This document shows, piece by piece, positions 60,451 through 64,000 of a stretch of 64,000 bases of DNA; the first letter of the stretch is position 1, and each line of letters begins with the position of its first letter. The notes under the pieces were generated by a model. The model was given only the letters and a program-made list of their open reading frames with translations, searched no databases and was not told the DNA's origin. The stretch comes from Hyphomicrobiales bacterium (GTDB taxonomy: Bacteria > Pseudomonadota > Alphaproteobacteria > Rhizobiales > Beijerinckiaceae): assembly GCA_016716745.1 (NCBI GenBank), contig JADJVD010000003.1, positions 1-64,000 on the forward strand, given 5' to 3'. The position numbers and the translations under genes were made by a program.

Positions 60451-60920
60451 TCCTCGTCGGGGCGCGTCTGGCCGTCGCGCGGGGAGCGCCGGGCCTCTTC
60501 GGCGAAGCTCTTGGGGTCGAGCACGCCGAGCAGGCGGGCGACGCGCCAGATCGCGCTCTCCTCGAATTCGGTGACCTGCCCGTCGGCGCGCGCCATGTCC
60601 CACATCATGGCGACGATCTCGCGCCGACCCTCCTCGTCCAGCGTGCGCGTCAGCAGGCCGGTGAACTCGTCGAAATCCACCGCCTCGCGGTCGCGCCGGA
60701 TGGCGGTGCGGACCAGCGATTCGGCGCTGGCGAGGTCGAGGGCGAAGCGCTCCATCAGCAATTGCAGGAGACGGTTGCGCTCGGTCGGCGCGACCTCGCC
60801 GTCAACCGCGATCACATGCGTGAGCAGAACGGCGGCCGCCACGCGCTGGTCGCGCGGGTCGAACCGGCGGCCGGCCGGGCCCGAAAGATCGGAGATGAGC
60901 GATTTGAGAGCCGTCAGCAC
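60447..60920 (-). CDS. TerB family tellurite-resistance-like protein
   Basis: This roughly 157-residue, all-helical protein of the TerB/DjlA N-terminal family has two repeats of the metal-ligand pattern: THVIAVDGEVAPTERNRLLQLL and MWDMARADGQVTEFEESAIWRV, both with D-G-x-x-x-x-E. It starts most likely at GTG 60920 (VLTALKSLISDLSG), although no clear ribosome site precedes it; no ATG gives the family's N-terminus. Such single-copy TerB proteins are common in Hyphomicrobiales without a tellurite operon and their function is not known. Confidence 0.78.
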   Translation of the reverse strand: MLTALKSLISDLSGPAGRRFDPRDQRVAAAVLLTHVIAVDGEVAPTERNRLLQLLMERFALDLASAESLVRTAIRRDREAVDFDEFTGLLTRTLDEEGRREIVAMMWDMARADGQVTEFEESAIWRVARLLGVLDPKSFAEEARRSPRDGQTRPDEE

Positions 60921-60990
60921 AAAACGATTGAAGCACGTTCTGCGCCAGACGGTCCAGCGCCCGGCGAAAACCGCCGCGACCGGCTCGCCT

Positions 60991-61770
60991 TCAGCCGCGC
61001 GCGACGGCCAGTTCGGCGACCATCGCCTGGCGCAGCAGGATCTGGTCGTTGCCGACCGACAAAAGGCCATAGCCGCGCCGGCCGAGCGCGGCGGCGCGCG
61101 CGCCGGTCATGCAGAAGGCCGAGGCGACCTTGCCGCGGGCGTTGCAGGCGCGCGCGACATGGTCGAGCGCGGCGTCCACCTCCGCGCCGTCCGGGTCGAT
61201 CCGCGCGCCGTTCGAGAGGGCGATCGACAGGTCGGACGGGCCGACGAGCACGCCGTCGATCCCCGGAACGTCGAGAATCGCCTCGAGCGCGGCGAGCGCC
61301 TCGCGCGTCTCGATCATCGCGATCGCGAGCTGCAAGTCGTTCGCGCTGGCGAGATAGGCGTCGGCGGTCAGGCCGGAGGCGCCGATCGCGCGCAGGGGCC
61401 CCCAGCTGCGCTCGCCCAGCGGAGGAAACTTGGCGAATCCGGCGAAGACGCGCGCGTCCGCCGCCGAATTGATCATCGGCGCGACGACGCCCGCCGCGCC
61501 GGCGTCGAGAAGTCGCGAGGCGAGGGCGTATTCGCCGACCGGCGTGCGCGCCAGACACGGCTTGCCGGCGAAGCCGACGGCGGAAATGCCGGCGAGACAG
61601 GCCGCGTAGTCCCAGCCGCCATGCTGCATGTCGAGCAGCGCCGCGTCGAACCCGCCGCGCGTCATCAGCTCCGGCACGGCGGGATCGGCGATGCCGGACC
61701 ACGCCAGCATCTGCGGACGTCCGCTCGCCAATCCTGCGCGCAAGCGCGCGAGCGCTCCCCCTGCCGTCAT
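60991..61770 (-). CDS. HpcH/HpaI aldolase family protein
   Basis: This 259-residue class II pyruvate aldolase has the metal site in LLDMQHGGWDY, the Arg in CLARTPVGEY, VVAPMINSAADA, the Glu in IAMIETREALAALE and Asp in VLVGPSDLSIALSNG. It should cleave 2-keto-3-deoxy or 4-hydroxy-2-oxo acids. The extended loop AKFPPLGERSWGPLRA is typical of the 2,4-dihydroxyhept-2-enedioate (HpaI/GarL) group. GGAGCAGGG lies before the ATG. Substrate is not identifiable from context; no catechol or sugar-acid operon adjoins it. Confidence 0.9.
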   Translation of the reverse strand: MTAGGALARLRAGLASGRPQMLAWSGIADPAVPELMTRGGFDAALLDMQHGGWDYAACLAGISAVGFAGKPCLARTPVGEYALASRLLDAGAAGVVAPMINSAADARVFAGFAKFPPLGERSWGPLRAIGASGLTADAYLASANDLQLAIAMIETREALAALEAILDVPGIDGVLVGPSDLSIALSNGARIDPDGAEVDAALDHVARACNARGKVASAFCMTGARAAALGRRGYGLLSVGNDQILLRQAMVAELAVARG

Positions 61771-61825
61771 CGCCCTGCTCCGATGTTGATCGCGCGCCGG
61801 TTCGTCGGCGCGCCCGGGCCGACGC

Positions 61826-62149
61826 TCAGGCGCCGGTCTTGATCTGCTGGACGGCCGTGGCCATCAACTCGTCCATGGTGCGGCGGATCTGGTGGTCGGA
61901 CTGGGCGACGCCGGCCGCGTCGAAATCCTTGCGAACCTTACGGAAAACGTCCTCGTCGCCGGCTTCCTCGAAGTCCGCCGCGACAACCGTTCCGGCGTAG
62001 GCCTCGGCGTCCGCGCCCGTCTTGCCGAGCTTCTCGGCGGCCCACAGGCCGAGCAACTTGTTGCGTCGAGCGCCCGCCTTGAAGCGCAGTTCCTCGTCGT
62101 GCGCGAACTTCTTCTCGAATCCCTCTTCGCGCTTGTCGAAGCTGCTCAT
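61826..62149 (-). CDS. F1-ATPase inhibitor zeta subunit (DUF1476)
   Basis: This 107-residue protein matches the alphaproteobacterial zeta subunit (DUF1476), which blocks F1-ATPase rotation in the ATP-hydrolysing direction by inserting its N-terminal helix. Residues 1-15 (MSSFDKREEGFEKKF) followed by AHDEELRFKAGARRNKLLGLWAAE are the highly conserved core. The C-terminal four-helix part ends TMDELMATAVQQIKTG. The ATG at 62149 has GGAG upstream. In many Hyphomicrobiales it lies next to purC, divergent; here a P-loop ATPase gene sits between them. Confidence 0.9.
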   Translation of the reverse strand: MSSFDKREEGFEKKFAHDEELRFKAGARRNKLLGLWAAEKLGKTGADAEAYAGTVVAADFEEAGDEDVFRKVRKDFDAAGVAQSDHQIRRTMDELMATAVQQIKTGA

Positions 62150-62161
62150 TCTGGAGTCTCC

Positions 62162-62213
62162 GGTCAGGGCGGGCCGCGCCCGCCGAGGGTCAGGACGGGC
62201 CGCGCCCGCCGAG
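62162..62213. repeat. Two tandem copies of a 26-bp repeat
   Basis: Unit beginning GGTCAGG and ending CGCCCGCCGAG occurs twice, with a single G/A difference. It lies just upstream of the zeta-subunit gene, overlapping where its promoter should be. Confidence 0.85.
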
Positions 62214-62480
62214 GCGTGATAGCCCGCCGCCCCGGTCAAATCAATCACTCTCCACGAGCGGCCGAATTCCAGCGATCGAGGCGCATTCGTTGCCAAAGTA
62301 ACAAACAAGTGATCTCAAACGAAAAACTCGAGGCCGCGGCGGCCCGGGCAGAATGAACTCGCCTTCACACAGAAACGCCGCGGAAAACGAAGGCATGAAG
62401 GAATCGTTAAAATTGCTTCCTTTCGGGCAGCCTCTCGACTTATGCTTCGTCCGAGAGCGTGTGCAAGAGGAGAGGGTTCC
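62214..62480. other. AT-richer intergenic region before the P-loop gene
   Basis: This stretch is noticeably less GC-rich than its surroundings (runs such as AAAGTAACAAACAAG and AATCGTTAAAATTGC). It contains an imperfect stem CTCTCG / CGAGAG (62432-62457) close to the ribosome site of the next gene. Promoter elements for the zeta subunit (left) and P-loop protein (right) probably lie here; I could not define a -35/-10 pair. No gene seen. Confidence 0.5.
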
Positions 62481-63314
62481 ATGGCTTCTGTCACGAGATT
62501 TCCGCATGGGGCGCCAACGATCATGAGCGTCGCTCACGCCGGAGGCCAGGGAAAAACGACGCTCGCTCAATTGCTGTATATCGCCAGCAAGAAGGGCGGG
62601 GTTCCCTACAAGCTCTGCTCGGCCGATTTCGTCGACGAGTCGGGCCACTCCAAGCTCGGAAAGCTGTATCCGAAGGCGGTGACGGAGTTCGGGCCGGGCG
62701 CGCGGCTGACGCTGGCGCGCAACCAGAACAACACCAACGCGCCGCTGCGCTACTGGGACGCGATCGGCCCGGTCTTCCTCGAAGGCGGCTCGATCATCGA
62801 CGTCGGCGCCAATGTGATCTCGGGCATCGTCGAGTGGGGGGTGGACCGCAACGTCGCCTCGCTGATGGAGCGGCGCAAGGCGCCCGGCGTCGATCTGTTC
62901 TGCGTCTGCAAATCGCAGAAGCACGCGCTCGACGACATGCACACGCTGGTCAAAAACGTCATCTCCGACAAGCCGTTCCAGGTCAACCGGATCATTGTGG
63001 TCAAGAACGAAATCGGCGGGCCGTTCTATTCGAGCTTCGAGGAAGGGCTGCGCGGGGCCTTCCCCGACCAGCACCTGACCTTCATGAACCTGCGCGCCTG
63101 TCAGGCCGAGATCTGGCCGGCGATCGAGCGGCACGGCGTCTCGCTGGAGACGATCGTCGGCTCGGACGAGGACCGTCTGATGGCGCTGCTCGACGTCGAT
63201 CTGTGGACCGCCTCGGCGGGCCTCGCCGAAATCCGGGCCTGGGTCGACAATTGCATGCGCGTCATCCGCGAGCTCGATCTGTTCGACCGCAAGGAGGCGC
63301 GGGCGATCGCCTGA
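62481..63314 (+). CDS. P-loop NTPase of unassigned function (ParA/TraL-like)
   Basis: This 277-residue protein has a Walker A of the deviant ParA/MinD type near its N-terminus, MSVAHAGGQGKTTLAQLLY (GGQGKTT at 21-27), then KLCSADFVDESGHSKLGKLYP where a D-x-x-x-x-S switch may be placed. SIIDVGANVISGIVEWG contains a D-V-G motif where ParA proteins have D-x-x-G-G. Later VNRIIVVKNEIGGPFY fits a base-recognition strand. It most resembles TraL-like conjugation ATPases but has no tra or par neighbour. A clear ribosome site (GAGGAGAGG) precedes ATG 62481. It separates the zeta subunit and purC, which are commonly adjacent, so it may be an insertion. Function unknown. Confidence 0.65.
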   Translation: MASVTRFPHGAPTIMSVAHAGGQGKTTLAQLLYIASKKGGVPYKLCSADFVDESGHSKLGKLYPKAVTEFGPGARLTLARNQNNTNAPLRYWDAIGPVFLEGGSIIDVGANVISGIVEWGVDRNVASLMERRKAPGVDLFCVCKSQKHALDDMHTLVKNVISDKPFQVNRIIVVKNEIGGPFYSSFEEGLRGAFPDQHLTFMNLRACQAEIWPAIERHGVSLETIVGSDEDRLMALLDVDLWTASAGLAEIRAWVDNCMRVIRELDLFDRKEARAIA

Positions 63315-63350
63315 TCGGACCCATCCACGCCGATTGACGGCGCCGAGCGC

Positions 63351-63516
63351 GCCTCCCATATGCGCGGGAGGCCCGCGCAACGGCGCGCGGGCGGAAAACG
63401 CCCGGGCCGACGGGTCTCAGGGTCGCCTTCTCAGGGTTGCCTTGGCGAGCGGAAGGGGCTAGAGCCCGGTCCATGCGGCCCGGGGGCTCCGGCGCGACGC
63501 GCCCGATGCGTCGGGC
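63351..63516 (+). promoter_or_regulatory. Hairpin-rich leader before purC
   Basis: Four inverted repeats follow one another in the 235 bp between the P-loop gene and purC: GCCTCCC / GGGAGGC (63351-63372), CCCGCGC / GCGCGGG, GGGCG / CGCCC, and GCCCGA-TGCG-TCGGGC (63501-63516). The first could end the upstream transcript though no T-run follows. No known riboswitch class is recognised. AAGGAG at about 63531 follows. Confidence 0.35.
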
Positions 63517-63549
63517 GAGCGCCGCCGAATCAAGGAGTGCAGGCCGCGC

Positions 63550-64000
63550 ATGGATTTCCTCGAGAAACGGTTGATTGCGATGAACCGCCGCCGACGCATT
63601 TACGAAGGCAAGGCGAAGGTGCTCTACGAGGGCCCGGAGCCCGGCACCCTGATCCAGCACTTCAAGGACGACGCCACCGCCTTCAACGCGAAGAAGCACG
63701 ACGTCATCGACGGCAAGGGCGTGCTCAACAACCGCATTTCCGAGTACATCTTCCAGCATCTCAACGACATCGGCGTGCCGACCCACTTCATCCGCCGGCT
63801 CAACATGCGCGAGCAGTTGATCCGCGAGGTCGAGATCGTGCCGCTCGAGGTGGTCGTGCGCAACGTCGCGGCCGGCTCGCTGTCGACGCGGCTCGGAATC
63901 GAGGAAGGCACGCAGCTGCCGCGCTCGATCATCGAGTTCTATTACAAGAACGACGCGCTCAACGATCCGATGGTGTCGGAAGAGCACATCACCGCCTTCG
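63550..64000 (+). CDS. purC: Phosphoribosylaminoimidazole-succinocarboxamide synthase, 3' partial
   Basis: PurC joins aspartate to CAIR with ATP to give SAICAR in purine synthesis. The visible 150 residues match the family: [18 protein letters not shown], then [19 protein letters not shown] and [19 protein letters not shown], then [20 protein letters not shown]. The gene runs off the window end without a stop. Two in-frame starts are possible: ATG 63550 ([16 protein letters not shown], after AAGGAG at about 63530 at a long spacing) and ATG 63580 (MNRRRR, the commonest family start but no ribosome site). I list the first. Confidence 0.93.
   Translation, partial: MDFLEKRLIAMNRRRRIYEGKAKVLYEGPEPGTLIQHFKDDATAFNAKKHDVIDGKGVLNNRISEYIFQHLNDIGVPTHFIRRLNMREQLIREVEIVPLEVVVRNVAAGSLSTRLGIEEGTQLPRSIIEFYYKNDALNDPMVSEEHITAF

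Noticed and set aside
60920..61070. Longer N-terminus for the TerB protein starting at 61070
   Set aside because: The first 50 residues are shadow of the HpcH gene's 3' part and do not match the family; the GTG at 60920 gives the usual length.

Overview
The window is a very GC-rich chromosomal stretch from an alphaproteobacterium, most likely of the order Hyphomicrobiales (Rhizobiales). Evidence: the mdh-sucC-sucD-sucA-sucB-lpd order, the bolA / J-domain protein / cobS neighbourhood, an RpoH2-type sigma factor, the alphaproteobacterial F1-ATPase zeta subunit beside purC, an Irr-box-like site before an iron permease gene, and a two-subunit formate dehydrogenase of the Methylobacterium Fdh1 layout. 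No phage, IS element, CRISPR array or plasmid backbone is visible; nearly everything is ordinary chromosomal metabolism.

Layout. 1-2.5 kb: etfB-etfA-hbd (electron transfer flavoprotein and 3-hydroxybutyryl-CoA dehydrogenase), all broken by small indels. 2.5-7.9 kb: bolA, a J-domain protein, cobS, then trmD, a large secreted SGNH hydrolase and rplS, with signs of rearrangement because cobT and rimM are missing from their usual places. 7.9-12.5 kb: formate dehydrogenase. 12.7-18.6 kb: a GST, a lone binding protein, nagA-nagB and a UvrD-like helicase. 18.7-21.9 kb: a translationally coupled UbiA / GtrA / membrane glycosyltransferase operon. 21.9-27 kb: an aldo/keto reductase remnant, an RraA-like protein, a DHDPS-family lyase and a TRAP transporter with fused DctQM. 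27.3-36.2 kb: an orphan sdhB, a three-gene phospholipid cassette (CDP-alcohol transferase, PlsC, CdsA), an FTR1-type iron permease, GNAT, GST, Na+/H+ antiporter, zapE and a TetR regulator. 36.4-45.5 kb: the TCA operon. 45.6-50.3 kb: a GGDEF-EAL protein and clpB. 50.5-59 kb: a Cds1-like PLP enzyme with a MOSC protein, a methyltransferase, tRNA-Arg(CCT), a degenerate nuclease-fold protein, an M48 lipoprotein, rpoH2 and an MscS-type channel. 59-64 kb: amidotransferase, SDR, TerB, HpcH aldolase, zeta subunit, an unassigned P-loop protein and the start of purC.

The most conspicuous property of the window is its damage pattern. About a dozen single-base indels and at least three apparent 150-200 bp deletions at short direct repeats interrupt etfB, etfA, hbd, fdh1B, nagA, an aldo/keto reductase, mdh, sucC, sucA and sucB. 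Since mdh, sucA and sucB are housekeeping genes, sequencing or assembly error is the likelier cause for most of them, and gene fusions or pseudogenes here should be read with that in mind.

Most worth following up biologically: the phospholipid cassette whose CDP-alcohol transferase has an atypical metal-site motif; the UbiA/GtrA/glycosyltransferase operon lacking the DprE partners; the iron-box-like palindrome before the FTR1 gene; a perfect AT-rich palindrome between tetR and mdh; the Cds1-MOSC pair; and a P-loop protein sitting between the zeta-subunit gene and purC, followed by a hairpin-rich purC leader.
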